From Microbacterium hibisci (lineage in GTDB: Bacteria > Actinomycetota > Actinomycetes > Actinomycetales > Microbacteriaceae), in contig NZ_JADIJC010000004.1 in the NCBI RefSeq assembly GCF_015278255.1, positions 372,001 to 436,000 of the forward strand: a DNA stretch of 64,000 nt, given 5' to 3'. Below are positions 25,870 through 32,649 of the stretch, piece after piece. Every line of letters begins with the position of its first letter. Within the stretch, counting starts at the first letter, position 1. Below the pieces are notes generated by a model. It did no database searches, was not told where the DNA came from, and saw only the letters and a list, made by a program, of their open reading frames with translations. The translations under genes were made by a program, and so were the position numbers.

Positions 25870-26481
25870 TCAGCCGCGCAGCGTGCGCGTCACCTCTCGG
25901 GCGACGCGGTCGAGCTCCGACGCGAGCTGGTCGACGAGCGAAGCGGCGAGGTCGCCGCCCTGCGCGACATGGGTGCGCAGGTCGGTGCGCACGCGGGCGC
26001 GGAATTCGTTGACGGCGGCGTCGGCGCGCTGCAGCTGCTCGCGCGCCAGCACCCGCGCGTCGCTCTCGCGAGGACCATGCGGCGTGGACTTGCGCTCCTC
26101 GCGCGAGGCCGCCGCCAGGTCGGCGCGGAGGCTCTTCATCGCCTCGCGCACACTGCCGCGCACCTCGTCGGCGATGAGCCGCACCGAGTCGGCGAGCCCC
26201 GCCTCGATGCCCTCGAGCTCGCCGGCGCGGGACTGCACCTCGGCGTGGCCGGCCTCGGTGATCGCGTACACGGTCTTGCGGCCGTCGACGGTCTTGGTCA
26301 CCAAGCCCTCCTCCTCGAGCTTCGCCAGACGCGGGTAGATGGTGCCGGCGCTCGGGGTATAGGTGCCCCCGGTGCGGTCCGACAGGGCCTGCATGATGTC
26401 GTAGCCGTGGCGCGGCCCCTCGTCGAGCAGGTTCAGCAGGTACAGGCGCAGGTCGCCGTGAGAGAAGACCGGGGCCATCAT
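25870..26481 (-). CDS. PadR-family transcriptional regulator
   Basis: A 203-residue regulator. The winged helix has FSHGDLRLYLLNLLDEGPRHGYDIMQALSDRTGGTYTPSAGTIYPRLAKLEEEGLV, then TVDGRKTVYAITEAG. A long C-terminal helical part (residues ~100-203) probably dimerises. ATG 26481 overlaps the DUF4097 stop by one base (TGATG) behind GAGGAG. It should bind the two palindromes upstream of the DUF4097 gene and repress its own operon; PadR proteins typically respond to small phenolic or antibiotic ligands. Confidence 0.88.
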   Translation of the reverse strand: MMAPVFSHGDLRLYLLNLLDEGPRHGYDIMQALSDRTGGTYTPSAGTIYPRLAKLEEEGLVTKTVDGRKTVYAITEAGHAEVQSRAGELEGIEAGLADSVRLIADEVRGSVREAMKSLRADLAAASREERKSTPHGPRESDARVLAREQLQRADAAVNEFRARVRTDLRTHVAQGGDLAASLVDQLASELDRVAREVTRTLRG

Positions 26482-27491
26482 CACAGCGCTCCTCGGTCGA
26501 CGCCCGTCGACGCGTCGCCGGCGGGGTCGTCGCCGGCACCCGGCGCCGGTGAGCCGGCGGCCGCGGCCGGAGCCGACGACGCAGGGGGCGCGTCGGAGGC
26601 GGGGGCCGAAACCTCGGGGGAAGGCGAGGCACTGCCGGGCACGGCGGCCGGGGAGGCGGCATCCGTCACCGGAAGACCCGCGCGACGCAGCACCGTGATG
26701 TCGCCCGATACGCTGTGGGCGCGCACGTCGGCGAAGCTGCCGCTGAGCTCTCCGACGGCGCCGGAGTAGTTGGTGGTGGGACCGGTGCCGGTCCCCGAGC
26801 GCACGACGCCGTCGATCTGCACGCGTCCGCTGACGCTGCGGACCACGTAATTGGCCGGATAGCCCTCGTCGAGGCGCACGGTGACGTTGCCCGAGACGGT
26901 GTTGAGCCCGACCGAGAGGATGTCGCCCGTCGAGTCCACGAGCAGCGCACCCGACACGGTGTCGATGGTGGCCTTGCGCAGGCTCCCCGTCGCCGCGACG
27001 TCGCCCGAGACGCTGTTCGCATTGAGGGCGCCGACCAGTTCCCGCACCTGCACGTCGCCCGACACCGCGTTGACCGAGAGGTCGCCCGTGATGCCGTCGA
27101 CGATGATGTCGCCCGACACCGTGTTGAGGGAGGCGTCGCCGCGCAGACCCGAGACCAGACCGCTCGCGCTGACGACACCGAGGGTGAGCGCGATCTCGCG
27201 CGGGACCGCGACGCTGATCTCGGCCTTCGGCCCGCCGGTGCCGAAGTTGCGGAACACCTCGAGGAAGTTGTCCCAGCGCAGCTGCGGGTGGTCGATCTCG
27301 ACGCGGTCGTCGGCGACCTCGATGCGGAGGTCCTTGACGGTGACCTCGTGCACCTCGATGCGGATGCCGGGCTCGTCGTGGGCGATCACGTCGATCTGGC
27401 CGCCGACGAGGCCGATCTTGAGCGAGCGCGCGGTCTCGATGTCGATGACACGTGTCTCGCCCGGGTGGATGATCCACTTCTCCAGGGTCAT
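26481..27491 (-). CDS. DUF4097 beta-repeat protein, cytoplasmic
   Basis: A 336-residue protein without signal peptide or membrane helix. From residue ~100 it has repeats of about 19-20 residues with the core N-x-V-S-G-D-(I/V): SLNTVSGDIIV, SVNAVSGDVQV, NANSVSGDVAA, TIDTVSGALLV, GLNTVSGNVTV, RSVSGRVQI, AHSVSGDITV. This is the DUF4097 beta-solenoid pattern. The last ~60 residues are a Pro/Ala/Ser-rich tail. Start ATG 27491 follows AGGAGAAGGC. The padR-like gene follows in the same operon. Function unknown; a scaffold or surface for binding is inferred. Confidence 0.85.
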   Translation of the reverse strand: MTLEKWIIHPGETRVIDIETARSLKIGLVGGQIDVIAHDEPGIRIEVHEVTVKDLRIEVADDRVEIDHPQLRWDNFLEVFRNFGTGGPKAEISVAVPREIALTLGVVSASGLVSGLRGDASLNTVSGDIIVDGITGDLSVNAVSGDVQVRELVGALNANSVSGDVAATGSLRKATIDTVSGALLVDSTGDILSVGLNTVSGNVTVRLDEGYPANYVVRSVSGRVQIDGVVRSGTGTGPTTNYSGAVGELSGSFADVRAHSVSGDITVLRRAGLPVTDAASPAAVPGSASPSPEVSAPASDAPPASSAPAAAAGSPAPGAGDDPAGDASTGVDRGAL

Positions 27492-27530
27492 GACTGCCTT
27501 CTCCTGACGTTGTCCGATGGGGATCCGAAT

Positions 27531-27583
27531 CGCGATATATCGCGTGCTAGCACAATAACACGATATATCGTGTTCGTGTCAAG
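27531..27583 (-). promoter_or_regulatory. Promoter of the DUF4097-padR operon with two palindromic operators
   Basis: CGCGATATATCGCG (27531-27544) and ACACGATATATCGTGT (27558-27573) are perfect palindromes sharing CGATATATCG, 28 bases centre to centre. The TTGACA -35 of the minus-strand promoter (27578-27583) sits just upstream and the second palindrome fills the spacer, with TTATT/TATTGT-like -10 bases after it. This is a good position for PadR autorepression. The same region separates a divergent MerR-type gene. Confidence 0.7.
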
Positions 27584-27633
27584 TGCTCGCCTCCGCTTCC
27601 AGGTTCTTCCCGGGCAGGATGCGGACATCGGCG

Positions 27634-27664
27634 TTGACATTGACGCGACGTCAACCTTTAGCGT
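27634..27664 (+). promoter_or_regulatory. MerR-type promoter with 19-bp spacer
   Basis: TTGACA (27634-27639) and TAGCGT (27659-27664) are 19 bases apart, longer than the usual 17 as expected for MerR-activated promoters. The spacer holds a dyad: GTTGAC at 27633-27638 and GTCAAC at 27650-27655. It precedes the TipA-like gene, which probably activates itself here. Confidence 0.6.
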
Positions 27665-27697
27665 GGTCTTCGACGACGCGAGAGGAAGGAGGTCGTC

Positions 27698-28498
27698 ATG
27701 GGAACGCCCGACGAATGGTCGATCCAGCAGATCGCCAAGCTCGCCGGCACCACCAGCCGGACGCTGCGCCACTACGACGACATCGGGCTGCTGGCACCGT
27801 CGAGCGTCGGCCACAACGGCTACCGCTACTACGACCAGGCCGCGCTCGTGCGCCTGCAGCGCATCCTGCTGCTGCGCGAGCTCGGCCTCGGACTGCCGCA
27901 GATCGCGAAGGTGATGGAGCGCGAGACCGGCGAGGTGCCGGCGCTCGAAGCCCACCTGTCGTGGCTGCGGCAGGAGCAGGACCGCCTGGCGCGGCAGATC
28001 GCGTCGGTGGAGAACACCATCAACGCCGTGAGAGGAGGTGAACGACTGATGGCAGAGAACATGTTCGACGGCTTCGACCACACGCAGTACAAGGACGAGG
28101 TCGAGGAGCGCTGGGGCAAGAAGGCGTACGCCGACAGCGACCGCTGGTGGCGTTCGATGAGCGCCGACGACAAGGCCGCGTGGCAGCAGCGCGTCTCGGA
28201 TCTCGGTCGCGACTGGATCGCGGCCGCGGAGGCCGGGATCGCACCCGACAGCGACGAGGCCCAGGCGATCGCGAAGCGCCACGTCGAGTGGCTGACCGGC
28301 ATCCCCGGCACTCCAGCCGCTTCGGCGGGCTCAGCGACCGGTGGAGGTGCCGACGTCAAGGGGTACGTACTCGGGCTCGGTGAGATGTACGTCGCCGATC
28401 CGCGCTTCGGCGCCAACTACGCGACGAGCCACGGAGGCACGCACGGCGCCGAGTTCGTGCGCGACGCGCTGCGCGTCTACGCGGAGGCGAACCTGTAG
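27698..28498 (+). CDS. MerR-family regulator with TipAS antibiotic-binding domain
   Basis: A 266-residue TipA-like activator. The MerR head is WSIQQIAKLAGTTSRTLRHYDDIGLLAPSSVGHNGYRYYDQAALVRLQRILLLRELG, followed by a coiled helix (EAHLSWLRQEQDRLARQIASVENTINAV). The C-terminal half, from MAENMFDGFDHTQYKDEVEERWG, is the all-helical TipAS domain that in Streptomyces binds thiopeptide antibiotics covalently; the terminal segment EMYVADPRFGANYATSHGGTHGAEFVRDAL matches it. AGGAAGGAGG lies upstream of ATG 27698. A second start is present inside (28049). No target gene is obvious nearby, apart from itself. Confidence 0.9.
   Translation: MGTPDEWSIQQIAKLAGTTSRTLRHYDDIGLLAPSSVGHNGYRYYDQAALVRLQRILLLRELGLGLPQIAKVMERETGEVPALEAHLSWLRQEQDRLARQIASVENTINAVRGGERLMAENMFDGFDHTQYKDEVEERWGKKAYADSDRWWRSMSADDKAAWQQRVSDLGRDWIAAAEAGIAPDSDEAQAIAKRHVEWLTGIPGTPAASAGSATGGGADVKGYVLGLGEMYVADPRFGANYATSHGGTHGAEFVRDALRVYAEANL
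28033..28051 (+). promoter_or_regulatory. Internal ribosome site and start for a separate TipAS domain
   Basis: AGGAGGTGA at 28033-28041 matches the 16S tail perfectly and precedes an in-frame ATG at 28049. Initiation there gives a 149-residue product (28049-28498), very close to the 144-residue TipAS made by internal initiation in Streptomyces tipA. Confidence 0.75.
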
Positions 28499-28526
28499 CG
28501 GGTGACGTCGTCCACGCGGAGAAAGG

Positions 28527-28560
28527 CGGATGCCGCGGCCAGCAGTGGCCGCGGCATCCG
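28527..28560. terminator. Terminator after the TipA-like gene
   Basis: CGGATGCCGCGGCC and GGCCGCGGCATCCG form a perfect 14-bp stem with a 6-base loop, between convergent genes. It may serve both. Confidence 0.85.
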
Positions 28561-28587
28561 TCTGTCTTCAATCCGGGGCAATGCAGG

Positions 28588-28752
28588 TCAGCGCGTACGG
28601 TTCCCGCTGATCACTCGGAACAACCAGACGATCAGCGCGATCACGCCGACGATGATGGCCACCCACAGCAGCCAGTTCAGCGCCGAGTTGAGGCCGCCGA
28701 CGATCGCCAGGATGATCGCGACGACGATGATGATGATCAGGGCGAGGTTCAT
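28588..28752 (-). CDS. Small two-helix membrane protein
   Basis: A 54-residue protein: LALIIIIVVAIILAIVGG, a short NSALN turn, WLLWVAIIVGVIALIVWLFRV and tail SGNRTR. Same plan as the 52-residue protein at 7782-7940. GGAGAA precedes ATG 28752. Function unknown; it is isolated between the TipA-like gene and an oxidoreductase gene. Confidence 0.72.
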   Translation of the reverse strand: MNLALIIIIVVAIILAIVGGLNSALNWLLWVAIIVGVIALIVWLFRVISGNRTR

Positions 28753-28962
28753 GGGAGGTTCTCCTTCTGTCTCTCGGTGCACGGGATGCATCGAATGCCT
28801 CTTGGGCACACCTCGACAGTGGCACCGGAGCGGCACACCTCGTAGGGGCTTGACGAGCCTCCTTCGCCGGTGATACGCCGCGGATTTCCGGCGGACTAGA
28901 GGCGACGCACAGGGAAGTCAACCCCCGTGAGCGCCGGCGCGGCCGCCCGTACCGTCGCGGAT

Positions 28963-29850
28963 ATGAGCAGACCTGCGCCCACCGATCCGACGACCGCACA
29001 CCACGACGACGGCTTCCCCGCGCAGGAGCAGGAGCAGCCGGGCCTCACCGACGAGACCCGCCCTGAACCGGACCACGGCGAAGAGTCGTATCGCGGCGCC
29101 GAGCGACTGAAGGGCCGGCGTGCCCTCATCACCGGTGGCGACTCCGGCATCGGCCGCGCCGCGGCGATCGCGTTCGCCCGCGAGGGCGCCGACGTCGCAC
29201 TCACCCATATGCCCGAGGAGCAGGACGATGCCGACGACACCGCGCGTCTGATCACCGAAGCGGGCGCCCGGGCGCTGCCGCTGGTCGGCGACCTGCGCGA
29301 GGAGGACTTCTGCGCCGAGATCGTGGAACGCGCCGTCGGCGAGTTCGGCGGCCTCGACATCCTCGTGCTCAACGCCGCGTACCAGAAGGACCGCGAGGGA
29401 CTCGACAAGCTCGAGACCGCCGAGCTCGAGCGGGTGTTCCGCACCAACCTGTTCGCGCAGATCTTCACCGCCCGCGCCGCCATCCCTCACCTGAAGCCGG
29501 GCGCTTCGATCATCGTGACGACGTCGATCCAGGCGTTCAACCCGTCGCCGGGGCTCATCGACTACGCGATGACCAAGGCCGCGCAGGTCGCCTTCGTGAA
29601 GGCGCTCGCGCAGGAGCTGGGCGAGAAGGGCATCCGCGTGAACGGTGTCGCACCCGGCCCGATCTGGACCCCGCTGATCCCGGCGACGGGCTGGGATGCC
29701 GAGCGCCTCGCGACGTTCGGACAGGACACGCCGCTCGGTCGCGCGGGTCAGCCCGCCGAGCTCGCCGGCGCCTACGTCTACCTCGCCAGCGACGAGTCGT
29801 CGTACACGTCGGGCGCGATCCTGCCGGTGACCGGCGGCAAGGGACTGTGA
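28963..29850 (+). CDS. Short-chain dehydrogenase/reductase (stress-type, YhdF/GSP39-like)
   Basis: A 295-residue classical SDR. An acidic N-terminal extension of ~45 residues (LTDETRPEPDHGEESYRGAERLKG) is typical of the general-stress-protein-39 group. NAD(P) motif TGGDSGIG, NAAY, catalytic Ser in VTTSIQAFNPSPGLIDYAMTK with the Tyr-x3-Lys pair, and NGVAPGPIWTPL are all present. Start ATG 28963 follows TACCGT with a 7-base gap and no ribosome site, so it may be leaderless. Substrate unknown. The following small gene is close, suggesting a common transcript. Confidence 0.9.
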   Translation: MSRPAPTDPTTAHHDDGFPAQEQEQPGLTDETRPEPDHGEESYRGAERLKGRRALITGGDSGIGRAAAIAFAREGADVALTHMPEEQDDADDTARLITEAGARALPLVGDLREEDFCAEIVERAVGEFGGLDILVLNAAYQKDREGLDKLETAELERVFRTNLFAQIFTARAAIPHLKPGASIIVTTSIQAFNPSPGLIDYAMTKAAQVAFVKALAQELGEKGIRVNGVAPGPIWTPLIPATGWDAERLATFGQDTPLGRAGQPAELAGAYVYLASDESSYTSGAILPVTGGKGL

Positions 29851-29895
29851 CGTCCGCACCCGCACCGGCGGATGCGGTGATGGAAGGAGGAAGCC

Positions 29896-30162
29896 ATGCC
29901 TCAGGGACGCGGATCGAACCTCAAGGACCGCGACATGTACGAGGAGCTGCGCAAGGACGGCGCCTCGAAGGAGAAGGCCGCGCGCATCTCGAACGCCGCA
30001 GCCAACCAGGGTCGCAAGGCCATGGGCAAGCGCGGCGGCAGCGCCAAGGACTACGACGACCGCACGGTCCCCGAGCTGCGCAAGCGCGCCAAGGAGCTCG
30101 GCCTCAAGGGATACTCGGGCAAGAAGAAGTCCGAGCTCATCTCGATGATCCGAAACCACTGA
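29896..30162 (+). CDS. Rho_N/SAP-like small basic protein (DUF7218-like)
   Basis: An 88-residue, strongly basic protein. The C-terminal part TVPELRKRAKELGLKGYSGKKKSELISMIRN is a Rho N-terminal/SAP-type helix-extended-loop-helix that commonly binds nucleic acid. The first half (MPQGRGSNLKDRDMYEELRKDGASKEKAARISNAAANQGR) is a conserved small domain found in many actinobacteria. AAGGAGGAAG precedes ATG 29896. It lies just upstream of a type IB topoisomerase, consistent with a nucleoid or DNA-binding role, which is inference. Confidence 0.85.
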   Translation: MPQGRGSNLKDRDMYEELRKDGASKEKAARISNAAANQGRKAMGKRGGSAKDYDDRTVPELRKRAKELGLKGYSGKKKSELISMIRNH

Positions 30163-30246
30163 TGTCGGACGCGGCCGCCGGGCTCGCCGGAGAGCGCTTC
30201 GACAAGCCCGGCGACCGCCGCGCGATGTCCCGGGTAGCGTGAGCGG

Positions 30247-31263
30247 ATGCCGAAGCTCGTCCGCGTGCGGCCCCTCGTCGACCCCGGCTTCCGCCGCGTG
30301 CGCTCGGGTTCGGGCTTCCGCTACCTCGACGCTCGGGGTCGCGCGCCCGGGCCTCGCCACCTCGCCCGCATCCAGGCGCTGGTGATCCCGCCTGCCTGGC
30401 AGGACGTCTGGATCAGCGTGCGCCCCGACGGTCACATCCAGGCCGTCGGCACGGACGACGCCGGCCGGCGGCAGTACATCTACCACCCGGACTGGACGGC
30501 CGGCCGCGACCGCGGCAAGTTCGCCCGGGCGCTCGCACTCGCCGAGGCGCTGCCCCGGGCGCGCGCCCGCGTGACGACGTCGATCCGCCGCCAGGACCTC
30601 GACCGCGAGCGGGTGCTCGCCGTCGCCTTCCGGCTTCTCGACGACGCCGCTCCCCGCATCGGGTCGGAGCGCTACCTCGCCGCCAACGGCAGCCGCGGCC
30701 TCACGACGCTGCACCGCCGCGACGCCTCGGTCGAGGCATCCGTCGTCACGCTCACCTTTCCGGGCAAGAGCGGCAAGCAGCAGTTCCTCGAGATCGACGA
30801 CGCCGACCTCGCCGCCGCGGTCGAGCTGCTCGTGCCGGGCCGGCCGCGCTCGCCGCTGCTGGCGTGGAATCGTGGCGGACGACGCGTGCCGCTCACCCCG
30901 GCCGAGGTGAACGCGTACGTGCGCGCGCTCACCGGTGGGCGTTTCACCGCGAAGGACTTCCGCACTCTCCGCGGCACGATCCTCGCCGCCGAGGCCCTCG
31001 CCCGCATCGGGACGGTCGACACCAAAACGGATCTCAAGCGCGCCGAGGTGCTCGCCGTGCGCGCCACGGCCGAAGCGCTGGGGAACACGCCCTCGGTCGC
31101 CCGCGGCTCGTACATCGACCCTCGGGTCTTCGCGCGCTACCGCGACGGGCACCTCCTCGATCTCTCGAAGACCGGGGAGTCGGCGATCCGCGCGCTTCTG
31201 CTGCGTCCGGCGCGCCGGGGCGGCGAGCCCGAGTTCCCGGAGGACGTCGAGCTCGCCGAGTAG
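30247..31263 (+). CDS. DNA topoisomerase IB (poxvirus/eukaryote type)
   Basis: A 338-residue bacterial type IB topoisomerase that nicks and reseals one strand. N-terminal domain RVRPLVDPGFRRVRSGSGFRYLDARG and PPAWQDVWISVRPDGHIQAVGTDDAGRRQYIYH; catalytic domain with FTAKDFRTLRGT and the active-site Tyr289 in ARGSYIDPRVF. This enzyme exists only in some bacteria. TAGCGT lies six bases before ATG 30247, so it looks leaderless. The stop codon touches the 95-bp repeat array. Confidence 0.92.
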   Translation: MPKLVRVRPLVDPGFRRVRSGSGFRYLDARGRAPGPRHLARIQALVIPPAWQDVWISVRPDGHIQAVGTDDAGRRQYIYHPDWTAGRDRGKFARALALAEALPRARARVTTSIRRQDLDRERVLAVAFRLLDDAAPRIGSERYLAANGSRGLTTLHRRDASVEASVVTLTFPGKSGKQQFLEIDDADLAAAVELLVPGRPRSPLLAWNRGGRRVPLTPAEVNAYVRALTGGRFTAKDFRTLRGTILAAEALARIGTVDTKTDLKRAEVLAVRATAEALGNTPSVARGSYIDPRVFARYRDGHLLDLSKTGESAIRALLLRPARRGGEPEFPEDVELAE

Positions 31264-31717
31264 GGATCGCCGGCCTGCGTCGTTCGGAGATGCGGAGCGT
31301 TTCGTCTCGCTGCGCTTCCGCCCCCGGCCGTTGAGCGGAGCGCGCTCTGGCGCGCGCAGACGAAGCGCCTCGGTGTTGCGGGATCGCCGGGGCGTTTCGT
31401 CTCGCTGCGCTCGCTCAACGGCCGTTGAGCGGAGCGCGCTCTGGCGCGCGAAGACGAAACGCCTCGGTGTTTGCGGGATCGCCGGGGCGTTTAGCCTCGC
31501 TGCGCTTCCGCCCCCGGCCGTTGAGCGGAGCGCGCTCCGGCGCGCGCAGACGAAGCGCCTGGGCGTTGCGGGATCGCCGGGGCGGTTCGTCTCGCTGCGC
31601 TTCCGCCCCCGGCCGTTGAGCGGAGCGCGCTCTGGCGCGCGAAGACGAAACGCCTCGGTGTTGTGGGATCGCCGGGGCGCTTCGTCTCGCTGCGCTCGCT
31701 CAACGGCCGGGGGTCGG
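31263..31717. repeat. Tandem array of 95-bp palindromic repeats (4.5 copies)
   Basis: GGGATCGCCGG starts units at 31263, 31380, 31475, 31570 and 31665: periods 117 (first unit has ~22 extra bases), then 95, 95, 95. Each unit holds TTTCGTCTCGCTGCGCT, a centre, GTTGAGCGGAGCGCGCT and AGACGAA(A/G)CGCC, so each can fold into a long hairpin. Two versions of the centre occur: GCTCAACGGCCGTTGAGC (perfect palindrome; the last unit carries only its first half) and one with TTCCGCCCCCGGCC. It fills the whole 476-base gap between topoisomerase and crcB apart from the crcB promoter. Related single copies are at 25780-25850 and 63908-64000. Open frames across it are artefacts. Confidence 0.9.
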
Positions 31718-31739
31718 GCCCCGGGAGTAGCGTGGACGG

Positions 31740-32153
31740 ATGCCGCAGCCCGTCGATCCGCGCGTGCTCGGGGTGGTCGTGGCCGGCGGCGCGGCGGGGG
31801 TCCTCGCCCGGGGAGTCATCCTCGCGCCGACCACCGACCCGGCTGCGGTGCCGTGGGTGACCCTCGGCATCAACGTCGTCGGATCGCTGCTGCTCGGGGT
31901 GGTCGTCGGCTGGCTCGACGGCCGGCGTCCGCTGCTGCGCGCGTTGCTCGGCACCGGGGTGCTGGGCGGCTTCACGACCTACAGCGCGTTCGCCGTCGCG
32001 ACGGCGCTGTGGGTCACGACGCCGTGGCTCGCAGCGGGGCTGGGCGCGGCATCCGTCGTCCTGGGCGTCATCGGCGCGATCGCCGGGCTCTTCGTCGGAC
32101 GCCGCTTCGCGGACCGGCCCGGCGAAGTCGAGCTCCTGGAGGACGCGGAGTGA
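31740..32153 (+). CDS. crcB: Fluoride channel subunit CrcB/Fluc, first of two
   Basis: A 137-residue four-helix membrane protein. Signatures: GGAAGVLARGVI, PWVTLGINVVGSLLLGVVVGW (the conserved Asn) and GVLGGFTTYSAFAVAT, the G-F-T-T-(Y/F)-S-x-F motif that lines the fluoride path. An acidic cytoplasmic tail follows. TAGCGT six bases before ATG 31740 suggests a leaderless start. It overlaps the second crcB by GTGA. Gram-positive pairs of CrcB proteins assemble as heterodimers in opposite orientation, which is inferred here. No fluoride riboswitch was recognised. Confidence 0.92.
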   Translation: MPQPVDPRVLGVVVAGGAAGVLARGVILAPTTDPAAVPWVTLGINVVGSLLLGVVVGWLDGRRPLLRALLGTGVLGGFTTYSAFAVATALWVTTPWLAAGLGAASVVLGVIGAIAGLFVGRRFADRPGEVELLEDAE

Positions 32154-32524
32154 GCCCGCTGCTGCTGGTCGCGGCGCTGGCCGGAGGCGTCGGAGCGGGA
32201 CTGCGGTACGTCGTCGACCGCCTGCTCACCCCGACGCGAGGCGCGCGGTTCCCCATCGGGATATTCGTGGTGAACGTGTCGGGGTCGTTCGCGCTCGGGC
32301 TCGTCACCGGGCTCGGTTCCACCGTGGCCCCGGAGCTGTCGCTCGTCCTCGGGCTCGGTCTGCTCGGCGGCTACACCACCTTCAGCACGGTGTCGGTCGA
32401 GACGGTCCTGCTCGCGCAGCGGAAGCAGTGGCTGGATGCCGCCGTCAACCTCTTCGGCACGCTCCTCGTCGCCGCGCTCGCGGCGGGGCTCGGCCTGGTG
32501 CTGGGGTCCTGCATCGCCGGCTGA
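32150..32524 (+). CDS. crcB: Fluoride channel subunit CrcB/Fluc, second of two
   Basis: A 124-residue four-helix protein: GGVGAGLRYVVDRLL, FPIGIFVVNVSGSFALGLVTG and GLLGGYTTFSTVSVETVLLAQ, matching the Fluc family with the same Asn and T-T-F-S motif. GTG 32150 overlaps the stop of the first subunit, so the two are made together. Its charged-residue distribution differs from subunit 1 (basic RY, RG in the first loops), as expected for an antiparallel partner. Confidence 0.9.
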   Translation: MSPLLLVAALAGGVGAGLRYVVDRLLTPTRGARFPIGIFVVNVSGSFALGLVTGLGSTVAPELSLVLGLGLLGGYTTFSTVSVETVLLAQRKQWLDAAVNLFGTLLVAALAAGLGLVLGSCIAG

Positions 32525-32541
32525 CCCCACCCCGGTCCCAG

Positions 32542-32594
32542 CGGTTTCATATGAGAGCTGCATGAAATACTGAAACCGATACATCTCCGTATCG
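32542..32594 (+). promoter_or_regulatory. Operator-like dyads before the RND gene
   Basis: CGGTTTCA (32542-32549) pairs with TGAAACCG (32571-32578); nested in it TTTCAT (32545-32550) pairs with ATGAAA (32562-32567); immediately downstream CGATAC-ATCTCC-GTATCG (32577-32594) is another perfect dyad. The AT-rich stretch is unusual for this genome and ends 55 bases before the RND start. Probably the promoter with one or two regulator sites (TetR-like spacing). Confidence 0.6.
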
Positions 32595-32649
32595 TGCGGA
32601 CGCCCCCACCGCCGCATCCCTGCACCACCACACCAGCGAAGGCCTCCGT

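Noticed and set aside
31263..31717. CRISPR array
   Set aside because: Repeats are directly adjacent, each unit is palindromic as a whole, no unique spacers and no cas genes.
31264..31739. Fluoride riboswitch before crcB
   Set aside because: No fluoride-aptamer pattern is visible; the gap is filled by the repeat array and a leaderless-type promoter.
30935..32149. Open frame through the topoisomerase end and repeat array joined to crcB
   Set aside because: The stretch repeats the same peptide units encoded by the REP-like array; only the last part, from GTG 32150, is the second CrcB.
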